Positions 45,218 through 54,388 of a stretch of DNA of 64,000 nt are shown here, piece after piece; the stretch's first letter is position 1, and every line of letters begins with the position of its first letter. Source of the DNA: Prolixibacteraceae bacterium (GTDB lineage: Bacteria > Bacteroidota > Bacteroidia > Bacteroidales > Prolixibacteraceae); NCBI GenBank assembly GCA_023229575.1, contig JALNYZ010000004.1, positions 124,001 to 188,000 on the forward strand, in the 5' to 3' direction. The translations under genes and the position numbers were made by a program. The notes beneath the pieces were generated by a model, which saw only the letters and a list, made by a program, of their open reading frames with translations, ran no database searches and was not told the DNA's origin.

Positions 45218-46762
45218 CTACTTGTAATCAGGATTCTGAATAAGAACGCCATGACCATTATCTATTTCAGACTGAGGAATTGGCCACAAATAAAATTTGT
45301 CAAGAAAAGAATAAGTCGACACACCGTCTTTTACGTTATTAAGAACTTGTTTGGCTATCTTCCATCGTTTCAGGTCGAAATAACGCGAGCATTCGAAAGC
45401 AAGTTCAATGCGTCTTTCGTGGCGAATTTTTGCTCGCATTTGCTCTTTGGTTAATCCGGAAGGAAGGTTAGGCATTCCAGCCCTCTTTCTGATATCATTA
45501 ATGGCTCTATAAGCTATTGCCGTTGAACCGTTCAATTCATTTTCGGCTTCGGCTAGCATCAATAATACATCGGCATATCTGATCAAAATAATATCCGTTT
45601 GACTATAGGTAGTGGCCGAATAAGGTGGCGTTAAATTACGCGACGAGAATTTGAGCATACTTGCGCCCAAAGGGCTAGTGCCGCCTCCTGGATAGCTAAC
45701 ACCATTAGTGTTATAATATCTAATAGTTTTTACCAGGCGAGGGTCTCTTTTGGCAAGTGAATCGTCAGTAAATTTTGAAATGTCTATCACACTACTTCCA
45801 ACTGCTTTCATAGGTATAGGAATACCCGGAGAGCCATTTAGAAACTCAAATTCACTAATCAGGTTAGCTAAGGGACTAATAACAACCCATTGACCATACC
45901 ATAAATCCATTGAGTGCCAGTCATTAGGAGCCAGAAACTTCACAGACATCATAATTTCAGGACAATTTTGCTGTTTAGCATCAGCAAAGTTATCCGTGAA
46001 ATCAGGAGCCAGTGTAAAACCGCTAATGCCCGAAAGAAGAGAAATAACATCTGTCATTTTCTGAGGAATTGCATTTCCACTCGCATCATATGCGTCATAA
46101 AGTAACATACGAGCCTTGTATGCTTTTGCTGCGCTACTGGTCCAATGACCTTTACTGGTAATATAATTGACATTAGGGAGGTTGGCAATTGCAAAATCCA
46201 AATCGGCCATTATGAATGAGAGGACATCGGTGGCAGGGCTCTTCGCTTTAAATTGGGTTTTCAGATCGAGCGGCGTGTCAACGATTGGCACATCGCCATA
46301 ACAACGATAGAGGTAGCTGTAGTAATGAGCTCTGAACATTCTTGCCTGAGCTGTATATTGCGCCTTGGCTGCTTCGTCCATAGTTCCTGTAAAAGAGTTT
46401 AGTTGCTTGAGGAAAATATTTGCACGTACAATTGAGGAATAAGCTTTAATGTAAACCTGATTAATAAATCCGGTCGAACTGGAATTGATATTACCGGTCA
46501 CTATAGCCTGTGCCATACCATATTGATTCTCCTGATGCTGAGTAAAGCCGTTGTCGGTTATGCCATCCCAGCAAGGTAATGACCAAGAGAACATATCTAC
46601 TTGCATTCCTCCATATAAAGATACGAGCGCAATGTCGAAATCGCCACTGGTTTTCCAGAAAGTATCTTCCGAAAGTTGATCCAATGGATTAAGATTTAAG
46701 AAATTATTGCAAGCTGTACTCAGAAATGAAACCAGTGTAATAAGCATTATTATTTTTTTCAT
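45218..46762 (-). CDS. susD: SusD/RagB family glycan-binding lipoprotein
   Basis: A 514-residue outer-membrane lipoprotein; lipobox SFLSTACNN gives Cys18. NFLNLNPLDQLSEDTFWKTS is the standard SusD start, and SusD signatures FRAHYYSYLYRCYGDVPIVD, IRYADVLLMLAEAENELNG, INDIRKRAGMP and ELAFECSRYFDLKRWK are all seen. SusD proteins sit as a lid on the SusC barrel and hold oligosaccharide for import. It starts 11 bp after the SusC stop, so both come from one transcript. The symbol is used for the family, not for starch specificity. Confidence 0.95.
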   Translation of the reverse strand: MKKIIMLITLVSFLSTACNNFLNLNPLDQLSEDTFWKTSGDFDIALVSLYGGMQVDMFSWSLPCWDGITDNGFTQHQENQYGMAQAIVTGNINSSSTGFINQVYIKAYSSIVRANIFLKQLNSFTGTMDEAAKAQYTAQARMFRAHYYSYLYRCYGDVPIVDTPLDLKTQFKAKSPATDVLSFIMADLDFAIANLPNVNYITSKGHWTSSAAKAYKARMLLYDAYDASGNAIPQKMTDVISLLSGISGFTLAPDFTDNFADAKQQNCPEIMMSVKFLAPNDWHSMDLWYGQWVVISPLANLISEFEFLNGSPGIPIPMKAVGSSVIDISKFTDDSLAKRDPRLVKTIRYYNTNGVSYPGGGTSPLGASMLKFSSRNLTPPYSATTYSQTDIILIRYADVLLMLAEAENELNGSTAIAYRAINDIRKRAGMPNLPSGLTKEQMRAKIRHERRIELAFECSRYFDLKRWKIAKQVLNNVKDGVSTYSFLDKFYLWPIPQSEIDNGHGVLIQNPDYK

Positions 46763-46773
46763 AGTGTCAATTT

Positions 46774-49700
46774 TTAAATGTCAATAGTTATACCAAATGA
46801 AACAACCTTATTCTGAGGATACTGAACAAAATTACCGTCACCAGTTGCTCTTTCAGGATCTAGGCCTGGAAATTTAGTTGATGTGAACAGATTATCGCCT
46901 GAAAAATAAACCCTGATTCTCTGAAGATTGATTTTTGATATCAACTTACTGGGAACTGTAAAACCAATAGTCAGGTTTTTCATACGAAGGTATGATAGAT
47001 CCAAAAGGTAATATGTATTGGGGCGCCGGTTTTGGGCGTCTCCATTATAATCATAGTATAAACGAGGTTTATGGTTAGAAGTTCCTGGACCGGTCCATCT
47101 TTCGGTAAGCCAATCAGTTGTAGGTGCACTGCCCTGACGAAAAGGCTCATATCCCCAGCCAGTGGCATAGGTTTTGCGACCACTAACACCCTGAAACATT
47201 ATCGAAATATCAAAACCTTTCCATGAAGCGTTACCGTTAAACGAATATTGAAATTTTGGATATCTGCCTGATACTACCACCCTGTCATTTTCATTAACAA
47301 TACCGCTACCATCTGTATCAGCATATTTAAAATCTCCAGGATGTACATTATCGTTAAACTGTTTCGGAGAACTGGCAATTTCATCGGTTGTCTGGAAAAC
47401 ACCAATATTTTGGAGTAGATAGTATGCATTGTACTCCGAATTGTTTTGATTTATAATTGGAGACCAAGCTTGAGTTCCAATTTCTCTTGCTCCAAAGTTT
47501 ACCAACTTATTCCGGAATCTATCAAAAATAAAACCTCCACCGTAAGTCAACCCGCCCAGGAGTCCATTTTTGACATTGTTGGTGTATTGAACACGAATTT
47601 CGTGCCCGCGATTTTCCATTTCACCACTGTTTACAATAGGGGCACTCAAACCCATTAATGCAAGTACCTGCGCACGCCGAAGTATATCGAAAGTGTGTTT
47701 ATAATACCAATCATAGGTAATACTTAAGCCTTTGAAAAGCTGCAGGTCAACGCCGATATCTGCAATAGAAGTCGATTCCCATTTGATTTCTGTATTTGCA
47801 AAGGCCGTCTGGGCCACACCGGACACAAGGTTCGAATTATCGTACGTATAAACTCCGTTAAACGACAATAAGGCCTGATACGGGTATGTACCAATATTCT
47901 GGTTCCCAAGTAAACCATAAGAGCCCCGAACCTTAACGTTATTTAGCCAACCAAGTCTAAGATTTTTGATATAATTTTCTTTAGTCAAACTCCATCCGGC
48001 AGACACAGATGGGAACCAGCCCCAACGGCTATCTTTTGATATTCTTGACGTTCCGTCGCGACGTATGTTGGCCTCAATCAAATACTTTTCTTTGTAGTTG
48101 TAATTCAGTCGGCCAAACATTGACATAATTGCCCATTCATTTTCACTTCCATTAGCTGTCTGAACGCTTAAAGTACCTGCATCAACTTCCTGTAAGGCAC
48201 TGCTAATATAGTCCTTACGATATGCCTGTACATAATTATATTTATTGTCTTCCTGACTATAACCCAGCTGGGCACTAAAATGATTATTAGCGTCTAAGTT
48301 AAAGACATATTTCAGATAGGAATAAAGGTTGAGATAGAGAGTCTGAGTGTGATTGGCTTTAACCCCTAATGTCCCTACATTAAGATCACCCATATAGATT
48401 CCTGTATTGAACATATATATAGGAGCTTTTGGTCGAGCATCTTTATATCCCACATCCTGTAAATTAGCAGCACCCTTGGTATACCAGTTCAAACCTTTGA
48501 AAATCTGGATATCGGCCCATAATTGGGGGAAAAGGTCGAAATTTATGGTCTTTAATGAAGTACCAGCATCTATAATGGCTCCCATATTTTTATTATGACC
48601 TTCCCAGCTATATGCCGTAGAGGTATAACGACCCGATCCATCAGACAAAAAGGGACCGTATGTTGGAGCCTGGGCAATGGAGGAAAGAAAAGCATCAGTC
48701 TGACCATTAGGTGGATTATTTCTGTACCCACTTCCAAAACTCATATTGGCGCCAATGGTTGCCCAAGGTTTAATTTTTGCTTTCAAATTTATTCGTAAAT
48801 TGTACTTTTTGAAATTGAACCCTAACATTGTACCAGGTTGGTCCACATATCCCAATGAGACGTTGTAGAGGGTTCCTTTTGTTCCACCGCTTAACGATAA
48901 ATTGTGATTTATAACTACGGCCGGATTAAACATATAGTCGAGCCAGTCAAAGTTTGGATATTTAACCCTGTCAGTAGCATTTTGATACAAATCAATAACA
49001 TCTTGCGGATAAATATTAGCTGCAACTCCGGAGTTCATTTTAGCCTCATTGAAAAGCATCATATAATCTGCTGAATTAGTAACAAGTTTTAACATTCTGG
49101 CAGGTGTATTTATGCCAAAATTCCCATTGTATGCAATTTTTAGCGTTCCTTCAGCACCATTTTTTGTAGTAACTATAATAACGCCATTTGCAGCCCTCGC
49201 TCCATAAATTGATGCCGATGCAGCATCTTTAAGTACAGATACAGTTTCAATATCGTTCGGATTCAAGTTGGCTAACGAACCTGCCACACCATCAATCAAG
49301 ACCAGTGGATTGGAGCCTGCACTACTATATGTACCCTCTCCACGTATACGAATCGTAATAGCCTCGTCCCCTGGTTGGCCAAGACCCTGAACAATTTGCA
49401 AGCCCGCAACTTGTCCCTGAAGCATGGTTAGAGGATTGGTTACAGGACGTTTTATCATTTGCTCTCCCGAAATGGAAGAAACGGAACCTGTCAGATTGGT
49501 TTTTTTCTGAACACCATAACCTACTGCTACAACTTCTTCAATTTCTACCATTTCTAATTCTAAAGTCACATTAATTGTGGTCTTATTTCCAACAGATACT
49601 GTCTGCATTTTCATCCCCATAAACGAAAATTGCAAAGTTGCATTTTCCGGGATATTTGAAAGCGAATAGTCTCCATTTGAATTGGTTATGATGCCGGTGG

Positions 49701-50175
49701 TGGTACCTTTTACCACAACGGAAACGCCTGGTATTGGATTGCCGGGGGAATCGGTAACTTTACCAGAAACAGATTTTTTCTGCTGTTGATCAAGTAGAGA
49801 AGTATTCTCTCTCCCTTTTTCAACCAAAACAATCTGACGGTTAACAACTTCATAGGAAACATTGGTTCCACTAAAAATCTGATTCAAAATAGATTCAACA
49901 GATTTTTCTTTCTCGTCAATACTGACAATTCGGCTCACGTCAATGTCTACATTCTTGTACAGAAAGTAAAACTCGCTTTGATCTTCAATCTGTTTAAGCA
50001 CCTCTTTCACTGTAGCATCCTTCACGGAAATGGTCAGTTTGGTTTGTTGGGAGTAAACACTTGCGCTTACGTGTACAAAGGCAGCAAGAAGGAAAAAAAG
50101 AGTTAGTTTCATAACACGGATCCATTTAAAGAGAGGGCGATAAAGCCTCTCATCATTAAACCATTTTTTTTTCAT
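46774..50175 (-). CDS. susC: SusC/RagA TonB-dependent receptor with STN signalling domain
   Basis: The outer-membrane import barrel of the glycan locus. After a signal (MKLTLFFLLAAFVHVSASVY) comes an STN domain (TISVKDATVKEVLKQIEDQS, then FYFLYKNVDIDV), which passes substrate signals to an anti-sigma factor. A carboxypeptidase-regulatory-like beta domain follows (VSGKVTDSPGNPIPGVSVVV), then the plug (EEVVAVGYGVQKKTNLTGSV, GARAANGVIIVTTKNG) and a 22-strand barrel to the end (VVSFGITIDI). I choose the ATG at 50175 (MKKKWFND); the frame opens at 50232. Beside the FecR and sigma genes this forms a full trans-envelope regulatory circuit in which substrate binding turns on the locus. Confidence 0.95.
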   Translation of the reverse strand: MKKKWFNDERLYRPLFKWIRVMKLTLFFLLAAFVHVSASVYSQQTKLTISVKDATVKEVLKQIEDQSEFYFLYKNVDIDVSRIVSIDEKEKSVESILNQIFSGTNVSYEVVNRQIVLVEKGRENTSLLDQQQKKSVSGKVTDSPGNPIPGVSVVVKGTTTGIITNSNGDYSLSNIPENATLQFSFMGMKMQTVSVGNKTTINVTLELEMVEIEEVVAVGYGVQKKTNLTGSVSSISGEQMIKRPVTNPLTMLQGQVAGLQIVQGLGQPGDEAITIRIRGEGTYSSAGSNPLVLIDGVAGSLANLNPNDIETVSVLKDAASASIYGARAANGVIIVTTKNGAEGTLKIAYNGNFGINTPARMLKLVTNSADYMMLFNEAKMNSGVAANIYPQDVIDLYQNATDRVKYPNFDWLDYMFNPAVVINHNLSLSGGTKGTLYNVSLGYVDQPGTMLGFNFKKYNLRINLKAKIKPWATIGANMSFGSGYRNNPPNGQTDAFLSSIAQAPTYGPFLSDGSGRYTSTAYSWEGHNKNMGAIIDAGTSLKTINFDLFPQLWADIQIFKGLNWYTKGAANLQDVGYKDARPKAPIYMFNTGIYMGDLNVGTLGVKANHTQTLYLNLYSYLKYVFNLDANNHFSAQLGYSQEDNKYNYVQAYRKDYISSALQEVDAGTLSVQTANGSENEWAIMSMFGRLNYNYKEKYLIEANIRRDGTSRISKDSRWGWFPSVSAGWSLTKENYIKNLRLGWLNNVKVRGSYGLLGNQNIGTYPYQALLSFNGVYTYDNSNLVSGVAQTAFANTEIKWESTSIADIGVDLQLFKGLSITYDWYYKHTFDILRRAQVLALMGLSAPIVNSGEMENRGHEIRVQYTNNVKNGLLGGLTYGGGFIFDRFRNKLVNFGAREIGTQAWSPIINQNNSEYNAYYLLQNIGVFQTTDEIASSPKQFNDNVHPGDFKYADTDGSGIVNENDRVVVSGRYPKFQYSFNGNASWKGFDISIMFQGVSGRKTYATGWGYEPFRQGSAPTTDWLTERWTGPGTSNHKPRLYYDYNGDAQNRRPNTYYLLDLSYLRMKNLTIGFTVPSKLISKINLQRIRVYFSGDNLFTSTKFPGLDPERATGDGNFVQYPQNKVVSFGITIDI

Positions 50176-50290
50176 AAATTTGTAATTGTAAAGGTTAAAC
50201 ATATCCCAACCTAATTGGGGTTTTTTATCCATGATTCATGTTTCAGCATGAATTTTTAGGGAAAGTGTTTCAGCGCTTTCCCTTTTTTGT
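50173..50290 (+). promoter_or_regulatory. Possible antisense RNA unit at the fecR-susC junction
   Basis: On the plus strand, opposite to the genes, there are two hairpins each followed by a U run: CCCAA-CCTAA-TTGGG then TTTTTT (ending near 50226), and GGGAAAGTG-TTTCAG-CGCTTTCCC then TTTTTTG (50259-50289). Upstream, TAAATTTG at 50175-50182 fits the Bacteroidota -7 promoter consensus TAnnTTTG, though a clear -33 element is missing. If used, this would give an RNA of about 35-100 nt antisense to the susC leader. Antisense RNAs at this position are known from Bacteroides glycan loci. Nothing here proves transcription. Confidence 0.4.
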
Positions 50291-51262
50291 TATGGTTTTT
50301 TTTATCATTACCTTATTTTCTTTTATTTCATAGCTCATTTTAGTTGTTTTTGATACCAGAAAAAGCATTTCCCTCAGACTTTCGGTCTTGATCGTCATAG
50401 TATACCGCTCTTTCGTATTAATTGCTGGATCAACCATGATCTTTACATCATACCACCGTTCCATTTTTTTGATCACTTCCTCAAAGGTTGCATCATCGAA
50501 CTTTAACAAATTTTCCTTCCAGGAAGTATAGAGATCAACATTAACATGCTGGCATTTAAGCCCATTGGTTTCACGACTTAGGATGACCTGTTCTCCCGGA
50601 TTAAGCTTCGCAAACATCCCATTTGCTATATTAGTGGCTATTACACTGCCTTCTTCAAGAGTGGTTGAAAATTCATTGTCTTCTGGGTAGGCGCACACAT
50701 CAAAATGGGTCCCCACCACTTCGACTTTAAGGTTACCAGCACTCACAATAAAAGGATGTTTCGTATCCCTGGCAACATCAAAAAATGCCTCTCCCTCAAT
50801 CATCACTTCACGTGAATTAGGACTAAACACAACAGGATATTTCAATTTTGTCCCTGAATTCAACCAAACTTTGGTACCATCATACAATGTTATCTGAGAA
50901 CGCTCTCCATAAGGGACTTCAATTGAATTGTATTGGGCTGATAACGCGTTGCGCTCGCTCCTGCTTATGAAATAAAGCGTTAACGAACCCATAAAAAATG
51001 CCAAGACAAATATGGCTGCATATTTCAGAAATGATCCGAATAGATCTCTATGAATACTATTCTGTTTATTCTTGGGGAAAGAGAAATCAGGTACTTCAAC
51101 ATTTTCAGGATGATCAAGACCGGCAACAACCCAGGCGTTCTTTAGTTGCGTATAATTTCTTTGGTTTTCCGTGGAGGATTCTATCCAATCCAGTACTTCT
51201 ACAATTTCATCCGCCAAATTGAGCTCTCCTTGGATGTACCCGATTAACTTTTCTTCGTTCAT
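50270..51262 (-). CDS. FecR-family anti-sigma factor
   Basis: A 330-residue inner-membrane regulator. The cytoplasmic N-terminus (about 1-75) would hold the sigma factor; one transmembrane helix follows (YAAIFVLAFFMGSLTLYF), then the periplasmic FecR domain with EVPYGERSQITLYDGTKVWL and FDVARDTKHPFIVSAGNLKV, and a C-terminal DUF4974 domain (LLKFDDATFEEVIKKMERWY). This part contacts the STN domain of the SusC partner. The order sigma, FecR, SusC is standard. A hairpin overlaps its stop codon. Confidence 0.93.
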   Translation of the reverse strand: MNEEKLIGYIQGELNLADEIVEVLDWIESSTENQRNYTQLKNAWVVAGLDHPENVEVPDFSFPKNKQNSIHRDLFGSFLKYAAIFVLAFFMGSLTLYFISRSERNALSAQYNSIEVPYGERSQITLYDGTKVWLNSGTKLKYPVVFSPNSREVMIEGEAFFDVARDTKHPFIVSAGNLKVEVVGTHFDVCAYPEDNEFSTTLEEGSVIATNIANGMFAKLNPGEQVILSRETNGLKCQHVNVDLYTSWKENLLKFDDATFEEVIKKMERWYDVKIMVDPAINTKERYTMTIKTESLREMLFLVSKTTKMSYEIKENKVMIKKTITKKGKR

Positions 51263-51326
51263 TGATATTTGAGATTTGAATGTATAACCCTATCAATCCC
51301 GTTTACCCTTATCGAAAAAGTTAAAT

Positions 51327-51917
51327 TTATTTATGGAGGTGAAACAGGATATAAAATAATGGCAGGAAATCTTTTAAATCAGTCTTTAGCGACCGGAGCG
51401 CTTTCGTAATCTGAGCTTCCACAGTTTTGATGCTCAGGTTCAGTTTCTCTGCGATTTCTCTGTTTTTTTTCTCTTCGAAGCGGCTCATTTCGAATATCTT
51501 GCGACAGGCAGGGGACAATTTTTCCAAAGCAGATTCAATTACGGTCTGTAGCTCATCAAACATCAAATTGCTGGTATCAAAGTCGGACAACGATTTGTAA
51601 TTAATTTCCAGTTGCCTGGATTTTATGTAGTTGTCGTATTTTTGTCGCGATTTGAGTTGGCTGATGGCTTTCAGGGATTTGTTCTTGGTAACAGTAAAAA
51701 GCCATGCACTCAGATTGGTATCTTTATGTAATGTTATTCGTTTGTCCCACAATTCAGTAAAAACATCCTGCACAATGCTCCTTGAAGCTTCAGCATCGAG
51801 AAGGTACTGCTTCGCAAAGTAGTTTAGCCTGGGATAGAAATAACGGTAAACACTTTCAAAGGAAGGTTCATCCCCGGAAATAATTTTTTGCACTATCTCT
51901 TTGCTTGCAAGATCCAC
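51327..51917 (-). CDS. ECF-type RNA polymerase sigma factor
   Basis: A 196-residue sigma-70 factor of the extracytoplasmic-function class. Region 2 is YRYFYPRLNYFAKQYL...AEASRSIVQDVFTELWDK, and region 4 is LEKLSPACRKIFEMSRFEEK followed by NREIAEKLNLSIKTVEAQIT. It should direct transcription of the SusC-led locus when FecR releases it. The FecR gene starts 65 bp downstream. The ATG at 51917 is followed directly by the conserved part. Confidence 0.94.
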   Translation of the reverse strand: MDLASKEIVQKIISGDEPSFESVYRYFYPRLNYFAKQYLLDAEASRSIVQDVFTELWDKRITLHKDTNLSAWLFTVTKNKSLKAISQLKSRQKYDNYIKSRQLEINYKSLSDFDTSNLMFDELQTVIESALEKLSPACRKIFEMSRFEEKKNREIAEKLNLSIKTVEAQITKALRSLKTDLKDFLPLFYILFHLHK

Positions 51918-52147
51918 AGGCCTGTTTTCTTTGTTAGTTGTTTGTTAAACTCTACCTGTCGTAAAACTAAACAGAATTATCCAAATATTTTATAAGTGAA
52001 TTTCTCATCCCACTAACTTCATTTACTTCTTTCGGAATTATTACTATTTTCTCGTAACTTTAACCCCATCACAGTGTTTATTGATGTATAAAAACGAAGT
52101 GGCATTAATGTTTGATAGTAAGCAAATATTAATAAAATTCAAGATAA

Positions 52148-53203
52148 ATGAAAATGAAAGCAGCAGTCTTGACAGCCTACAACAAAATTGAATGGCTTGA
52201 AGTGGAAAAACCTACCTGCAAACCAGGGGAGGTACTCATTGACGTGATGTACGGTTGTATTTGCGGCAGTGATCAGCACATTCACAAAGGGGAATTCCAT
52301 CCCAGAACCAAAACACCCATGATCATTGGCCATGAATTTGGCGGATTGGTAGCAGAAGTAGGCGAAGGAGTTGAGGGATGGGCAGTTGGGGATAAGGTGG
52401 CACCTGATCCTATCATATGGTGCGGAAAATGCCCCGCATGTCTAAAAGGCCATTATCCGGCTTGTACCACATTGAAATTAATCGGCGTCGATACCGATGG
52501 TGGGTTTGCCCAATATATTTCTCTTCCCCCCTCCATGTTGTACAAGGTGCCAACCAATATTCCGGATGAACATGTGGCTTTGGTTGAGGTACTGAGTATT
52601 GGATGTCATGCAAAGAACCGTGCAAATGTTCAAAAAGGGAATACCGTGGTCATTTGGGGATCAGGGAAAGTTGGGCTTTGTATTTTGCAAGCCGTCCGGA
52701 CCGTCACCGACAATACTGTATTTATGGTTGATATTTTGGAACCCCGCTTGTCCATTGGGCCCAAATATTATGAAAACGTCATTGCAATCGATGCCTCCAA
52801 AGAAAACCCGGTTGAGCGTATTATGAGAGATACCGGAGGAAAAGGAGTAGATATAGCCTTCGAAGCAGTTGGTCATGCCCACGAAATAGAAGGTCTTGTA
52901 AATCCCGTTCGCGGATGCATTCAAAGTGTTTGCGGCGGCGGCACTATTTGTGTGCTTGGTTTAGGGAACGAACCTGCACCCATCCTTTTCAAAGAGCTAA
53001 TCTGGAAAGAGGCCAGGATTGTCTCTTCCAGGGTAAGTCATGGTGAATTTGCGGAGACGATTGAACATCTTAAAAACGGAAGGCTTAAGCCGGAAGCATT
53101 GATATCTAAGGTGCTTCATGGATCTCAAACCCAGAGAGGATTTGAAATTCTGGACGAGAATCCTGCCGGGAATATCAAGATATTGCTTGATTTCAGGTCA
53201 TAA
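52148..53203 (+). CDS. Zinc-dependent alcohol/polyol dehydrogenase (MDR family)
   Basis: A medium-chain dehydrogenase of 351 residues. The catalytic zinc site is C39 (CICGSDQH) with H62-E63 in GHEFGG, and the structural zinc site is C92, C95, C98 and C106 (CGKCPACLKGHYPAC). The Rossmann loop VIWGSGKVGLCILQ binds NAD(P). It is close to sorbitol, threonine or butanediol dehydrogenases; the substrate is unknown. Transcribed away from the sigma factor, it could serve sugar-alcohol metabolism linked to the locus, but this is only proximity. All key residues are present. Confidence 0.88.
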   Translation: MKMKAAVLTAYNKIEWLEVEKPTCKPGEVLIDVMYGCICGSDQHIHKGEFHPRTKTPMIIGHEFGGLVAEVGEGVEGWAVGDKVAPDPIIWCGKCPACLKGHYPACTTLKLIGVDTDGGFAQYISLPPSMLYKVPTNIPDEHVALVEVLSIGCHAKNRANVQKGNTVVIWGSGKVGLCILQAVRTVTDNTVFMVDILEPRLSIGPKYYENVIAIDASKENPVERIMRDTGGKGVDIAFEAVGHAHEIEGLVNPVRGCIQSVCGGGTICVLGLGNEPAPILFKELIWKEARIVSSRVSHGEFAETIEHLKNGRLKPEALISKVLHGSQTQRGFEILDENPAGNIKILLDFRS

Positions 53204-53245
53204 ATCATTCATTATTATTCATATAACTTCCTGAAAATAAACAAA

Positions 53246-53275
53246 AAAAGAGAACCTGAAATTAGATCCTCTTTT
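53246..53275 (-). terminator. Rho-independent terminator after tRNA-Val
   Basis: On the minus strand AAAAGAGGATC pairs with GGTTCTCTTTT (two wobble pairs) around an 8-nt loop, followed by further T residues. It begins two bases after the 3' end of the tRNA. The same hairpin could also stop plus-strand transcription coming from the dehydrogenase gene. Confidence 0.75.
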
Positions 53276-53276
53276 G

Positions 53277-53351
53277 TGGGTTGTACTGGATTCGAACCAG
53301 TGACCCCTACCCTGTCAAGGTAATGCTCTAAACCAACTGAGCTAACAACCC
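53277..53351 (-). tRNA. tRNA-Val (anticodon GAC)
   Basis: The cloverleaf is complete. Acceptor GGGTTGT pairs with ACAACCC, D arm GCTC...GAGC, anticodon stem TTACC/GGTAG with loop TTGACAG, variable loop GGGTC, and T arm ACTGG-TTCGAAT-CCAGT. The anticodon GAC reads valine codon GUC. CCA is not encoded. A terminator follows immediately. Confidence 0.95.
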
Positions 53352-53401
53352 TTCCGTTGAGACGGCAAAAATAGGATTATTTTCTACAATATGAAAACAA
53401 C

Positions 53402-54388
53402 TTATTCGCTAAGGAAAATATACCTTATCACAACCAGGGCAAAAAGAAGGTACATCATCCAATGCACCTGTTTTGCTTTACCTGCTGCAACTTTGAGTAC
53501 CGTATAAAAGAAGATACCACCTGCTATACCATTGGCGATGCTATAGGTAAATGGCATGAGGACAAAAGTCATAAAGGCCGGAAATCCTTCTGTGAAATCG
53601 TGGAAATCAATATCCAAAACTGAAGAGGCCATGAGAACCCCTACAATTATCAAGGCTGGTGCGGTTGCCGCATTTGGAATCATAGTTGCCAGAGGGGAAA
53701 TCAGCAAAGCAAGAAGGAACAATAATCCGGTAGTAATCGCTGTAAGACCTGTGCGGCCTCCTTCTCCAATACCTGCGGCGCTTTCTACATAGGCCGTCAT
53801 GGTTGAAGTCCCCATCAGTGCGCCAAAAGAAACACCAAAAGCATCCACCAGCATGGCTTTACCGATCATTGGAGAATTACCGTCCTTATCAATCAAACCT
53901 GCCTTATTGGCAGTGCCTACAAGAGTTCCGAAAGTATCAAAAAGCTCAACAAAGGTAAAGGTGAAGACCACTGTCCAAATTCCCATACTCAATGCGCCCC
54001 TGATATCGAGTTCGCCCACAGCGAGATTATGGAAATCGGGAAGTGAGATAAAAGCAAAATCTTTGGGAACCATGGTCACGCCCATCGGGATTCCTATCAA
54101 TGTGGAAACGACAATACCTATCAAGAGAGATCCTTTGATCTTTCTTGCCATCAGAACAGCTGTGATAGTCAAACCAATCAGGCACAAAAGCATGGAAGGA
54201 TTGTGAAAACTACCAAGACCAATGTTCCACTCGAAGAATTTCAGTGTAACCATTCCTCCTGATTTACCAACTGCTTCAAGCGTAGGAGGAATTAAACTGG
54301 TTCCAACAACCATAATCTCTGAAAGTTTCAAGCCGATAATTGTAATGAAGAGTCCAATACCTACCGTGATTGCTCTTTTTAGCGAATT
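53402..54388 (-). pseudogene. 5'-truncated NCS2 purine permease (AzgA-like)
   Basis: The frame matches the C-terminal two thirds of AzgA-type guanine/hypoxanthine permeases: TFTFVELFDTFGTLVGTANK, MLVDAFGVSFGALMGTSTMT, YVESAAGIGEGGRTGLTAI and FMTFVLMPFTYSIANGIAGG. Relatives have about 430-450 residues. Here family-like sequence begins at NSLKRAITVGIGLFI, exactly where the DUF5020 gene upstream ends (54387), and there is no start codon until M at 54331. About 115 N-terminal residues, some three helices, are missing. It looks as if a deletion joined the end of the DUF5020 gene to the middle of this permease. A 309-residue product could still be made from 54331 but is unlikely to transport. Confidence 0.78.

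Noticed and set aside
53277..53351. tRNA-Val as an attachment site for an integrated element
   Set aside because: No integrase gene and no repeated tRNA 3' segment were seen in the window.
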